Assembly (NCBI GenBank): GCA_020849725.1
Contig: JADLAZ010000197.1
Location: 1 to 31,638, forward strand
Source of the DNA: Chloroflexota bacterium
GTDB taxonomy: Bacteria > Chloroflexota > Chloroflexia > Thermomicrobiales > JADLAZ01
Length of the DNA stretch: 31,638 nt
Direction of reading: 5' to 3'
Positions 1 to 7,716 of this stretch are shown piece by piece. A model generated the notes under the pieces. It saw only the letters and a program-made list of their open reading frames with translations, was not told where the DNA came from and did no database searches. Numbering within the stretch: the first letter of the stretch is position 1; each line of letters opens with the position of its first letter. The position numbers and the translations under genes are program-made.

Positions 1-606
1 CTGCGTGGCTACCTGCCGGTCGAGGAGTTGGCCACCTTCGATCATCTCGGCACGCGCCTGCATGGCCACCCGGACATGAAGCTGCTGCCGGGTATCGAGA
101 TGAGCACCGGCTCGCTCGGCCAGGGGCTGTCGCCAGGCGTCGGCATGGCGCTCGCCGCTAAGATCGGCGGCAAGGACTACCGAACCTACGTCATGATCGG
201 CGACGGGGAGGCTCAGGAAGGGCAGATCTGGGAGGCGACCCTGGTCGCCGAGCGCTATGGGCTGGACAACCTGACCGTCATCCTGGACTGGAACGACTTG
301 CAGCAGAACGGCTTCTGGCCGGCCGAAGGGCCGACCGGCTGGCCGAACCATCAGCGCCGGCCGACCGACCGGCCGCACGAGAAGTTCGCCGCCTTCGGCT
401 GGGCCGTCACAGAGATCGACGGCCACGATATGGAGGAAATCCTCGGTGCGTTCGACTGGGCCAAGACCGTCGCCGGTCAGCCCCAGGTCATCATCGCCCG
501 CACGATCAAGGGCAAGGGCGTCTCCTACATGGAGAATCGGCCCGAGTGGCATGCCAAAGTCCCGACCGACGCCGAGCTAGAGACGGCCCGTGCCGAACTT
601 CAGTGA
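1..606 (+). CDS. Transketolase N-terminal subunit (5' end cut off)
   Basis: This is the thiamine-diphosphate-binding half of a two-gene transketolase, which moves two-carbon units between sugar phosphates in the pentose phosphate pathway in the cytosol. The frame is open from the first base, so the start lies outside the window; 201 residues are visible. It contains the region with HGHPDMK and the stretch GSLGQGLSPGVGMALAAK, followed by the ThDP/metal motif, which begins GDGEAQEGQIWEA and ends with DWNDLQQNG (usually DYN in the family, so Tyr is Trp here). The C-terminal half is the next gene, 70 bp downstream on the same strand, as in many split bacterial and archaeal transketolases. The assignment to transketolase rather than DXS or pyruvate dehydrogenase E1 rests on these motifs read by eye. 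Confidence 0.93.
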   Translation: MRGYLPVEELATFDHLGTRLHGHPDMKLLPGIEMSTGSLGQGLSPGVGMALAAKIGGKDYRTYVMIGDGEAQEGQIWEATLVAERYGLDNLTVILDWNDLQQNGFWPAEGPTGWPNHQRRPTDRPHEKFAAFGWAVTEIDGHDMEEILGAFDWAKTVAGQPQVIIARTIKGKGVSYMENRPEWHAKVPTDAELETARAELQ

Positions 607-639
607 TGAGCGACGAGTGATGGGGTGTCAATCTCGCTG

Positions 640-667
640 ACTACTGACTACTGGCTACTGGCTACTG
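640..667. repeat. 7-bp tandem repeat, 4 units
   Basis: Four head-to-tail 7-mers, ACTACTG twice and then GCTACTG twice, fill the space just before the second transketolase gene. The last G of the array is also the first G of the GGAG ribosome-binding site (667-670), which sits 6 nt before the ATG at 677. A change in unit number would therefore alter the leader without changing the protein. Confidence 0.85.
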
Positions 668-676
668 GAGAGAGAG

Positions 677-1627
677 ATGGCGCGACTTGAGGCCCAGCGC
701 GAAGTATTCGGCAATACGCTGGTGGAGCTGGCCGACCTGTACCCGAAGATGGTCGTACTCGATGGTGACCTGGCCAACTCGACGCGCACCGACATCATCG
801 CCATGAAGCGCCCGGAGCGTTTCTTTCAGATGGGCATCGCCGAGCAGAACATGGTCGGCGTGGCCGCCGGGCTGGCCGCCGCCGGCTACACGCCCTGGGC
901 GACGACCTTCACCGTCTTCCTGGCCTCGCGCTCGCTGGACCAGATCCGGATGACCGTCGCGCAGACCGGGCTGGACGTGAAGTTCGGCGCCGGCTACGCC
1001 GGCCTGATGACGAACCGGACCGGCAAGACCCACCAGGAGGTCGAGGACGTCAGCATCATGCGGGCGATGCCGAACATGGTCGTGCTGTGCCCGGCCGATG
1101 GCCCCGAGACGCGCGCGGCCATGCACGCCGCCATGCGCCACAAGGGGCCGGTCTACCTGCGGCTGATCCGCGACTCGCTGCCGGTCATCTTCCCTGACGA
1201 TGTCGTGTTCGAGATCGGCAAGGGGCGCGTGCTGCACGATGGCGGCGACATCAGCATCATCAGCACCAGCACCGAGTCAGTTCGAGCACTGGAGGCGGCC
1301 GAGGCGCTGGCGCGGGAGGGCATCCAGGCGCATGTGCTGCACCTGCCGACGCTCAAGCCGCTCGACGAGGCAGCCATCGTCGCCGCCGCCGAGCGCACCA
1401 ACCTGGTGCTGACAGTTGAAGAGCACACCATCATCGGCGGATTGGGCGGGGCGGTCGCGGAGACGCTTGGCGAGCACCGGCCGACGAAGATGAAACGCAT
1501 GGGCCTGATGGATGTGTGGGGCGCCTCGGCGGCCAACGAGGACCTGATCGAAGCGTATGGCCTGGCGCCGCATCACATAGTCGCGGCGGCGCGGGATCTG
1601 CTGAAGGTCGGGGTTGGGGCGCGCTAG
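677..1627 (+). CDS. Transketolase C-terminal subunit
   Basis: This 316-residue protein is the pyrimidine-binding (Pyr) plus C-terminal domain half of the split transketolase. It should pair with the upstream N-terminal subunit to form the active site at the subunit interface. The cofactor-activating glutamate is in the stretch MGIAEQNMVGVAAGLAAAG (Glu56). The region NRTGKTHQEVEDVSIMRAMPNM matches the transketolase/DXS Pyr domain, and the C-terminal domain has TVEEHTIIGGLGGAVAE. The ATG at 677 follows a GGAG site at 6-nt spacing. The two halves are separated by only 70 bp and are probably co-transcribed. The family is also related to DXS and E1-beta proteins, but the paired gene order favours transketolase. 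Confidence 0.92.
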   Translation: MARLEAQREVFGNTLVELADLYPKMVVLDGDLANSTRTDIIAMKRPERFFQMGIAEQNMVGVAAGLAAAGYTPWATTFTVFLASRSLDQIRMTVAQTGLDVKFGAGYAGLMTNRTGKTHQEVEDVSIMRAMPNMVVLCPADGPETRAAMHAAMRHKGPVYLRLIRDSLPVIFPDDVVFEIGKGRVLHDGGDISIISTSTESVRALEAAEALAREGIQAHVLHLPTLKPLDEAAIVAAAERTNLVLTVEEHTIIGGLGGAVAETLGEHRPTKMKRMGLMDVWGASAANEDLIEAYGLAPHHIVAAARDLLKVGVGAR

Positions 1628-1675
1628 GCAGATGCCCGGCGGCGGCCCACCCACCGGGACGACGGGACGACGGTC

Positions 1676-2419
1676 ATGGCGACTGAGCTGGTCGGTGGCG
1701 GTCTCATCGGAAGCCTCGTGCTGGTCGCGTCGCTGCTGATCGGAGCAGTCGTCGCGGTTGAGGCGGTGGCCGTGATCGTGCTCCTGACCGTGCCGTTCGT
1801 CCGCGCCGTGCGGCGCTGGCTACCCTGGCGGCGCGCGGCCGACCGGCGGGCGGAGGTGCTGCTGCGCGGGTTGCTCACGCGCGAGGAGTTCGCCGGCTTG
1901 TGCCGGCGCGGCTACCTGGAGGTCGCCAGTCCAGGCTGGCCATCGCGCACGTACCGTGTCCCACGCACGCGCGGCACGGTCGATGTGTACGAGGACCAGC
2001 GCTACCACAGCACGCTGTGCATCGCGCCGGTGATCGCGCTGCCAGACGACGATATCGTCGGCGCGCACAAGCTGACGATCCTGGCCGACGAGGCGCGCTA
2101 CCTGGCCACGGCCAACCGCGTGCTGGGCGCGCGCTGGGAGGAGCCAGCCCCCCGCCGCGCCCCCACGAGGGCGAACGAGCGCCTGACGATCCTGCGGCTG
2201 CTGGCGGCGGCGCTGCTGGCGGCGGTCGTCGTGGCAACGCTCTTCCATCTGGCCGGGCAGGCGGCGGCGCGTGACGTGGTGTTGACCGTCATTGTAGGCT
2301 GGCCGGTGGCGGTGGCAGTGGTGTCGGTCCTGGCCGGGGTGGCCGTCGTGCTGCTCAGCGCCGCCGCCCGGCCGCGGCGCGCGGCGCGCTGGTCGCGCTC
2401 CAGCCGCCGTCTTGCCTGA
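1676..2419 (+). CDS. Unknown membrane protein with a conserved-looking central domain
   Basis: I do not recognise a named family. The 247-residue protein has one or two hydrophobic segments at residues 8-43, a soluble middle part (about 55-155), then two further membrane segments (about 171-194 and 200-228) and an Arg-rich tail. The middle part looks structured: LLRGLLTREEFAGLCRRGYLEV, then a Tyr-Arg-Val-Pro-Arg strand, then IVGAHKLTILADEARYLATAN near its end. That ordered domain between membrane segments suggests a small cytosolic domain tethered to the membrane. The ATG at 1676 has only a weak upstream purine stretch. It ends 12 bp from the convergent FAD oxidase gene. Function unknown. Confidence 0.7.
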   Translation: MATELVGGGLIGSLVLVASLLIGAVVAVEAVAVIVLLTVPFVRAVRRWLPWRRAADRRAEVLLRGLLTREEFAGLCRRGYLEVASPGWPSRTYRVPRTRGTVDVYEDQRYHSTLCIAPVIALPDDDIVGAHKLTILADEARYLATANRVLGARWEEPAPRRAPTRANERLTILRLLAAALLAAVVVATLFHLAGQAAARDVVLTVIVGWPVAVAVVSVLAGVAVVLLSAAARPRRAARWSRSSRRLA

Positions 2420-2431
2420 GCGCCCGCAAGG

Positions 2432-3871
2432 CTAGACATGCTCGATGCCGCGCACCGCACCGGCGGCCAGGTCGCGCACCTCGCCGCAGCCGAGCGCAGC
2501 CGGGAAGACCTTGTCGGGGTTGAGCAGGTCGCGCGGGTTGAGGGCGCGCTTCAGCCCGGCCATCGCGATCAGGTCGTCGGTCGTGAACAGCAGCGTCATC
2601 GCGTCGCGCTTCTCCAGCGCGATGCCGTGCTCGCCGGAGATGGCGCCGCCCAACTCGACGCAGTAGCGCAGGATCGCCAGGCTCGCTTCCAGCGTGCGCT
2701 GCACGACACCGGGTGTGCGCCGGTCGAACAGGATCAGCGGGTGCAGGTTGCCGTCGCCGGCATGGAACACGTTGGCGATCAGCAGATCATAGTCGCGGGC
2801 GACTGCCGTGACGTGGTCGATGGTGCGCGGCAACTGGGTGCGCGGCACGACCCCGTCCTGCACGTAGTAGTTCGGCGCCAGCCGGCCCATGCAGCCGAGC
2901 GCGCCCTTGCGCGCCGCCCAGAGCGCGTCACGCTCGGCGGCGCTGGCGGCCAGGCGCACCTGGCGCGCGCCGTGGCGGCGGCAGATGCCGGCGATGCTGG
3001 CGACGACATCGTCCAGGCCGTCGGTCAGGCCATCGATCTCGATCAGCAGCATGCCGCCGGCGTCGTCGGGGAAGCCGAGATGAAATGCCGACTCAACGAC
3101 GCGGCAGGTCAGGCCGTCGATCATCTCCATTGCCACCGGCACGATGCCGCTGGCGATGGTCGCCGACACCACCTGGCTGGCGTCGGTCAGGTCGGCAAAC
3201 ACGGCCATCAGCAGGCTCGACGCCTCTGGCAGCCGCATCAGGCGGACCATCACCTTCGTGACGATGCCAAGCGTGCCCTCGGAGCCGGTGATGACGCCGG
3301 TCAGGTCGTAGCCGGGCGCGTCGACGGCGAGGGCGCCGGTCTGGATCACCTCCCCGGTCGGGGTGACGACTTCCAGGCCGAGGATATGGTTTGTCGTTGC
3401 GCCCCAGGCCAGGCAGTGGACGCCGCCGGCATTGGTCGCGACGTTGCCGCCGATGGTGCTGATCTTCTGGCTGGCCGGGTCGGGTGCGAAGAACAGCCCG
3501 TGCGGCGCGGCAGCGACGCTTAGGTCGAGGTTGACATAGCCTGGCTCGACGACGGCACGCCGGTTGCGCGCGTCGAGCGCCAGCAGCCGGTTCATGCGCG
3601 TGGTGACGACGACGATGCCGCCACGCGTCGGAATGGCGCCGCCAGCGATGCCGGTGCCGGCCCCTCGCGGCACGAGTGGCACGCCGGCCGCGTTGGCCAG
3701 GTGGACGATCTCGACGACCTGGGAGGGCGTGGTCGGCCAGACGACGACCGCTGGCACGTGGGTGTCGAACGAGGCGTCGTACTCGTAGACGAGCTGGTCG
3801 TGCGCCTCCGCGCTGACGCCGTTCTCGCCGACGATGCGTCGCAACCCCTGCACTAGCGCTGCCGTGTCCAT
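2432..3871 (-). CDS. FAD-linked oxidase, GlcD/D-lactate dehydrogenase family
   Basis: This is a 479-residue cytosolic flavoprotein of the FAD_binding_4 plus FAD-oxidase C family, which oxidises 2-hydroxy acids such as glycolate or D-lactate. The PP-loop motif VPRGAGTGIAGGA is at residues 67-79, followed by GGNVATNAGGVHCLAWG and GSEGTLGIVTK in the FAD domain. The C-terminal domain carries HAGDGNLHPLI, SGEHGIALEKR and LNPRDLLNPDKVFP, all typical of GlcD-like enzymes. The ATG at 3871 is preferred over a GTG at 3907, because a TATACT -10 box (3912-3917) would place transcription start near 3905. No GlcE or GlcF partner is present, so the substrate cannot be assigned. Confidence 0.92.
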   Translation of the reverse strand: MDTAALVQGLRRIVGENGVSAEAHDQLVYEYDASFDTHVPAVVVWPTTPSQVVEIVHLANAAGVPLVPRGAGTGIAGGAIPTRGGIVVVTTRMNRLLALDARNRRAVVEPGYVNLDLSVAAAPHGLFFAPDPASQKISTIGGNVATNAGGVHCLAWGATTNHILGLEVVTPTGEVIQTGALAVDAPGYDLTGVITGSEGTLGIVTKVMVRLMRLPEASSLLMAVFADLTDASQVVSATIASGIVPVAMEMIDGLTCRVVESAFHLGFPDDAGGMLLIEIDGLTDGLDDVVASIAGICRRHGARQVRLAASAAERDALWAARKGALGCMGRLAPNYYVQDGVVPRTQLPRTIDHVTAVARDYDLLIANVFHAGDGNLHPLILFDRRTPGVVQRTLEASLAILRYCVELGGAISGEHGIALEKRDAMTLLFTTDDLIAMAGLKRALNPRDLLNPDKVFPAALGCGEVRDLAAGAVRGIEHV

Positions 3872-3911
3872 GTCCGTCGCGTCTGCCTCCCGGCCGCCAC
3901 CGGCCACCGGC

Positions 3912-3917
3912 AGTATA
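3912..3917 (-). promoter_or_regulatory. -10 box of the FAD oxidase gene
   Basis: Reading the minus strand, TATACT lies about 40 nt before the ATG at 3871. A convincing -35 hexamer is not seen at 16-18 nt spacing, so this is a partial promoter call. It mainly helps to reject the GTG at 3907 as the start. Confidence 0.4.
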
Positions 3918-4011
3918 GCAAGGGTCTGGGGAGCTGGCGCTGTGCGCCGCGCAAGATCGTGAACTGCACTCGCCCGTTAGACGATGCGCCTCCGTGCGCC
4001 AACTGGCATAC

Positions 4012-4147
4012 TGCCCACCGATCCACCGATCCACCGATCCACCGATCCACCGATCCACCGATCCACCGATCCACCGATCCACCGATCCACCGATCCACCG
4101 ATCCACCGATCCACCGATCCACTGGCCCACTGGCCCACTGGCGACTG
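4012..4147. repeat. 8-bp tandem repeat, 17 units, abutting chrA
   Basis: A strict 8-bp period runs for 136 bp. Twelve exact copies of GATCCACC occupy 4020-4115. They are flanked by one variant unit before (TGCCCACC) and four after (GATCCACT, GGCCCACT twice, GGCGACTG). The last unit ends one base before the ATG at 4148. Because 8 is not a multiple of 3, every frame on a strand reads the same octapeptide (DPPIHRST forward, GGSVDRWI reverse). Neither contains a stop, so the array is open in all six frames and creates long artificial reading frames. Confidence 0.97.
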
Positions 4148-5347
4148 ATGATCAAACCTGCCGGCACACTCGCTCCTCTGGAGGTCCTGGCCGTGGCGAC
4201 GCGGCTGGGTCTGACCTCGTTCGGCGGGCCGGTGGCGCATCTGGGCTACTTCCGCGAGGAGTACGTCGTCCGGCGGGGCTGGGTCGACGATGCCACCTAT
4301 GCCGATCTGGTGGCGCTGTGCCAGTTCCTGCCGGGGCCGGCCAGCAGTCAGGTCGGCATCGCGGTCGGCATGCTGCGCGCTGGGCTGCTGGGTGGGCTGC
4401 TGGCCTGGGTTGGCTTCACGCTGCCGTCGGCGCTGGCGCTGGTCGTCGTCGCGGCTGGCGTGCAGGCGCTGGGCGCGGGCAGCGCTGACTGGCTGCACGG
4501 CCTGAAGGTCGTGGCGGTCGCCGTCGTGGCGCAGGCGGTGTGGGGCATGGCGCGCACGCTCGCCCCGGACCGGCCACGCGGCACGATCGCCGTGGCGGCG
4601 ACGGTGGTGGCGCTGCTGGCACCGTCCACGCTCGTCCAACTGGCGACCATCGGCGTCGCCGGACTGATCGGCTGGCGCTGGCTGCCAGCCCCGCCGGCGC
4701 CGGCGACCGGCGATCAGCGTGTGCCAATCTCGCGTCGTCTGGCGGTTGGGGCACTGGCGTGCCTGGTCGCGCTGCTGGTGGCGCTGCCGTTGCTGCGACA
4801 GGTGTCGGACAGCCAGGCGCTGGCCGTGGTCGATACCTTCTTCCGTGTCGGGGCGCTGGTATTTGGTGGAGGGCATGTCGTGCTGCCGCTGCTGTACGCC
4901 GAGGTCGTGCCGCCCGGCTGGGTCACGCCGGCGGATTTCGTGACCGGCTATGGTGCGGCGCAGGCGGTGCCCGGGCCACTGTTCACGTTTGCCGCCTACC
5001 TGGGCGCGGTGATGCAGACGCCGCCGACCGGTCTAACCGGCGCCGCGCTGGCGCTGGCGGCCATCTTCGCGCCGTCGTTTCTGCTCGTGATCGGTGCGCT
5101 GCCGTTCTGGGCCACCATGCGCGGTCGGTCGGACGTGCGCGCGGGGCTGCGCGGCGTCAATGCCGCCGTCGTCGGTCTGCTGGCAGCAGCGCTGTACCAC
5201 CCGGTCTGGACCAGTGCCATTGCCGGCCCGGTCGATGTCTCCCTGGCGCTGGCCGCCTTCGCGGCGCTGGCGCTCTGGCATGCCCCGCCGTGGCTGGTTG
5301 TGCTGCTGGCGGCGATCGTCGGGGCGCTGGTCGGCGGCTGGCGCTAG
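4148..5347 (+). CDS. chrA: Chromate transporter, long-chain ChrA family
   Basis: This predicted inner-membrane protein of 399 residues has two homologous CHR halves. The first has the family signature GLTSFGGPVAHLGYFREEYV (residues 21-40) and QFLPGPASSQVGIAVG; the second has FGGGHVVLPLLYAEVV and GYGAAQAVPGPLFTFAAYLG. Long-chain CHR proteins export chromate, probably driven by the proton gradient. The ATG at 4148 gives the usual family N-terminus. The frame is open upstream to 3959 only because of the tandem repeat, so a longer protein starting there is unlikely. There is no Shine-Dalgarno sequence, because the repeat runs up to the start codon. No chrB regulator is nearby. Chromate as the real substrate is inferred from family. 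Confidence 0.9.
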   Translation: MIKPAGTLAPLEVLAVATRLGLTSFGGPVAHLGYFREEYVVRRGWVDDATYADLVALCQFLPGPASSQVGIAVGMLRAGLLGGLLAWVGFTLPSALALVVVAAGVQALGAGSADWLHGLKVVAVAVVAQAVWGMARTLAPDRPRGTIAVAATVVALLAPSTLVQLATIGVAGLIGWRWLPAPPAPATGDQRVPISRRLAVGALACLVALLVALPLLRQVSDSQALAVVDTFFRVGALVFGGGHVVLPLLYAEVVPPGWVTPADFVTGYGAAQAVPGPLFTFAAYLGAVMQTPPTGLTGAALALAAIFAPSFLLVIGALPFWATMRGRSDVRAGLRGVNAAVVGLLAAALYHPVWTSAIAGPVDVSLALAAFAALALWHAPPWLVVLLAAIVGALVGGWR

Positions 5348-5354
5348 CGCCAGC
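5337..5354. terminator. 18-bp perfect palindrome over the chrA stop codon
   Basis: GCTGGCGCTAGCGCCAGC is a perfect 18-bp palindrome whose centre overlaps the TAG stop (5345-5347). As RNA it can form a 7-bp GC-rich stem with a CUAG loop. There is no T-tract after it. It may act in 3' end formation or be a protein site. Confidence 0.45.
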
Positions 5355-5433
5355 GCGGACGAACGGAACCGGCCGGCCCGCCGGGGCGTCCTGCCGGTGG
5401 CGCCGCACGGAGGCCAGCGCACGCGATCGTGTA

Positions 5434-5458
5434 GCGGCCGGACTGATCCGCCGGCCGC
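5434..5458 (+). terminator. GC-rich hairpin between chrA and the lipoprotein gene
   Basis: Perfect 8-bp arms, GCGGCCGG (5434-5441) and CCGGCCGC (5451-5458), enclose a 9-nt loop. It lies between chrA and the next start codon at 5481. No T-run follows, so it is a candidate factor-dependent terminator or a leader hairpin. Confidence 0.4.
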
Positions 5459-5480
5459 ACGCGCAGAAGGGACGGCATCC

Positions 5481-6731
5481 ATGTCGACATCGTCAACGAT
5501 CGGCGTCCAGGGCGCGGCGCTGCTGCTGATGCTGGCGCTGCTGGCCGGCTGTGGCGTTGCTCCGCCGCTCACGGCGACGCCGCCAGCGCCGCCGCCCACG
5601 GCAGTGGCGACGGCCACGGCTGGCGGGCCGGTGTCATCCGCGCCAGTGGCCACGTCCACCGCTAGCCCGGTCAGCACACCGGCGGCCACGGCTACGACCA
5701 GCTCCCCAGGCACGCCCACCGCGGCAGCGACACGCCCGGCCGCCCCGACAGCATCGCCGGCCACGACCGCCACGGCCGAGTTGCTGCGCATCGAGGGGCA
5801 GCCGGTGACGCAACTGGCGGTCGCCGATGCCGGCCACCGCTACGCGACAACGCCGGTCGGGCTGTTCGCGCTCACCGGCGAGCAGGTGGAGCGGCGCGGC
5901 GGCGCTGGTAGCTGGCCGAACCTGGTCGCGGCTGGCCCAACGACGCTGGTCAGCGGCGAGCGCATGAGTTGTGGGCGCGGTGATGGCGGCGAGGCGCTGC
6001 GGCGCTCGGTCGACGGTGGGCGCACCTGGCAGCCGGCGCAGGCGCTCGGTGGCAGTGGGTCGCTGCGGGCCAGGCCCATTCCGACACTCGGCAACGCCCT
6101 GTTCGCCGTCGCCTGCGACGGGCTGTACCGGTCGACCGATGGCGGCGGCGCCTGGGCGCGGCTGGCTATTCTCGCGCCGGATAGCGAGCCGGTCGACGTC
6201 GCCACCACGTCCGATGGAGCGCGGCTCTTCATCGTCACGCTTGTCGGTGAGGGTGGGACGACGCGGCTGGTGGCCAGCGAGCGCCAGGGCGACACCTGGG
6301 CGCCAGCGCGGGTGCTGCGCGAGAGTTGGGGCGGCGGGGTCGTCGGCATCGGGACCGAGGCTGGCCGGCCGGTCGTCTTCTTCGGTCATCCGCTGGGCCT
6401 GGAGGTCAGCCGCGACGGCGGCACGACCTGGAGCGCGCTGAACGCCGGCCTCGACAGCACCCGCTTGCTGGAAGACCCGCGTGCCGCGTCGCTGTCGGCC
6501 GCCGAGGAGGCTAAGCTGCGGCGCGGCGTCGGCATCTACAGCCTGTCACCGCGCCTGGACCGCCCGGAGGTGCTGCTCGGCGGCGGTGACGGCGTGTATC
6601 GTCTCAGCGGCGCAACCTGGCAGAAGCTGCCGGTCCTCACCGGCCAGATCGTGCGCGAGGTCTTCCACGACCTCGACGGCGCTGCCTATGCCCGCACTGA
6701 TGTCGGCGTCCACCGGCTGCGAGGTATCTGA
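5481..6731 (+). CDS. Secreted lipoprotein with Asp-box (BNR-like) repeats
   Basis: The 416-residue protein starts with a lipoprotein signal peptide: a hydrophobic stretch followed by LLAGC with the acylated cysteine at position 24. A Thr/Ala/Pro/Ser-rich linker of about 80 residues follows, then a beta-propeller-like domain. At least three Asp-box motifs (S-x-D-x-G-x-x-W type) are visible: RSVDGGRTWQP, RSTDGGGAWARL and SRDGGTTWSAL. This arrangement fits an extracellular, membrane-anchored propeller of the sialidase/Ycf48/sortilin-like fold; the motif marks the fold, not an enzyme activity. The ATG at 5481 has an AGAAGGG site 9 nt upstream. The gene converges on the PIG-L gene across a strong hairpin. 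Ligand and role are unknown. Confidence 0.85.
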   Translation: MSTSSTIGVQGAALLLMLALLAGCGVAPPLTATPPAPPPTAVATATAGGPVSSAPVATSTASPVSTPAATATTSSPGTPTAAATRPAAPTASPATTATAELLRIEGQPVTQLAVADAGHRYATTPVGLFALTGEQVERRGGAGSWPNLVAAGPTTLVSGERMSCGRGDGGEALRRSVDGGRTWQPAQALGGSGSLRARPIPTLGNALFAVACDGLYRSTDGGGAWARLAILAPDSEPVDVATTSDGARLFIVTLVGEGGTTRLVASERQGDTWAPARVLRESWGGGVVGIGTEAGRPVVFFGHPLGLEVSRDGGTTWSALNAGLDSTRLLEDPRAASLSAAEEAKLRRGVGIYSLSPRLDRPEVLLGGGDGVYRLSGATWQKLPVLTGQIVREVFHDLDGAAYARTDVGVHRLRGI

Positions 6732-6806
6732 TGGGTGCTGGGTGCTGGACACGAAGGCGCCTGCCCTCCGACAAGGGTAGGTTTCCTTCGACCCACCTTC
6801 TCTAGC

Positions 6807-6842
6807 CCCCCCGCCGGTGCCGTGGACGCGGCCGGCGGGGGG
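6807..6842. terminator. Bidirectional hairpin between convergent genes
   Basis: A perfect 11-bp inverted repeat, CCCCCCGCCGG (6807-6817) and CCGGCGGGGGG (6832-6842), with a 14-nt loop. It lies between the ends of the lipoprotein gene (+) and the PIG-L gene (-). The stem is very GC-rich but lacks a T-tract on either side, so it could serve both transcripts as a roadblock or RNA end. Confidence 0.7.
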
Positions 6843-6858
6843 ATATTGACGAGCGCTA

Positions 6859-7656
6859 TCAGGCGGTGACCGCGGCCTCGACGGCCGTCGTTTCGCCCGA
6901 TTCCTTGGCCGCCGGCTCGGGCGCGCGGAGGGTGATGCGGATGAAGCCCTCGGCCAGGTCGCACTCCACGCCATGCTCACGGGCGGCAGTCGCGGCGCGC
7001 ATCGCCCACTCGCGCATGCCGTCGGCCGGGTCCCAGGTGGCGAGCTGGCTGTGATGCGCGCGCAGCGCGGCGATCTTGGCGGCGAGGTCCTCCTCGGTCA
7101 GCGGCGCCCAGACGGTCGCGTTGCCCCAACTGGAGATGTAGACGAGGCTGACGTCATGCGGCTCCAGCCCCTCGGCCAGGAGTTCCGGTGCGGCCAGCAG
7201 CGTGTTGGCTGTCGGCATGATCGCCGCCAGCGTGGCATCGCCGGCGGCGATGTGGTCCGGATGGTTGATGTAGCCGAAGTCGTGGCTCCAGCGCATGGTC
7301 GGGTCGCCGCAGATGACAGCCTCGGGGCGGACCTGGCGGATGACGCGCGCGATGGCCATGCGCACGTCCAGCGTCGACTGCAACCGGCCATCCATGTGAC
7401 CGAGGAAGATGACGTGGTGGACGCCGCAGGCGGCGGCGGCGGCGCGCTGCTCCTGCTGGCGCAGCCGCACCAGGGCCTCGTGGGTCATGCTCGGGTCGCG
7501 GCTCCCGGCCGCGCCGTCGGTCAGCAGCAAGTAGGTGATGGTGGCGCCGGCGCGCGCCCAGGCGGCCATCGTGCCGCCGGCCATGAACTCGATGTCGTCC
7601 GGGTGCGCGGCGACGGCGAGTACCCGTGCCGGGGGAGTGGCAATCGCGCTGGTCAT
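6859..7656 (-). CDS. PIG-L/LmbE family deacetylase
   Basis: This 265-residue cytosolic protein belongs to the zinc-dependent PIG-L family, which removes N-acetyl groups from GlcNAc-type conjugates (for example in mycothiol, bacillithiol or glycolipid synthesis). The zinc-binding motif AHPDD is at residues 17-21 and the second His motif NHPDH at 131-135. Length is close to the family norm. The ATG at 7656 follows an AGGAC stretch. It lies 60 bp downstream of hemQ on the same strand and is probably co-transcribed. The Ala/Glu-rich tail after about residue 240 is not typical. The substrate cannot be read from sequence; without a visible MshA/BshA partner I do not assign a thiol pathway. Confidence 0.87.
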   Translation of the reverse strand: MTSAIATPPARVLAVAAHPDDIEFMAGGTMAAWARAGATITYLLLTDGAAGSRDPSMTHEALVRLRQQEQRAAAAACGVHHVIFLGHMDGRLQSTLDVRMAIARVIRQVRPEAVICGDPTMRWSHDFGYINHPDHIAAGDATLAAIMPTANTLLAAPELLAEGLEPHDVSLVYISSWGNATVWAPLTEEDLAAKIAALRAHHSQLATWDPADGMREWAMRAATAAREHGVECDLAEGFIRITLRAPEPAAKESGETTAVEAAVTA

Positions 7657-7716
7657 TGGTCCTCACTTTGGCGTCGGGTCAGACGATCGGGCAGGTGATA
7701 CCCACTGAGGCCGGTT

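Noticed and set aside
3093..4130. Long minus-strand reading frame with a repeated GGSVDRWI peptide
   Set aside because: It is created by the stop-free 8-bp repeat and then runs out of frame through the FAD oxidase gene. There is no ribosome-binding site or domain.
3959..4147. N-terminal extension of ChrA through the tandem repeat
   Set aside because: The family N-terminus begins at the ATG at 4148. The extension is only repeat-encoded octapeptides, and the frame stays open by accident of the repeat.
4012..4147. CRISPR array
   Set aside because: The units are 8 bp with no spacers and no cas genes nearby.
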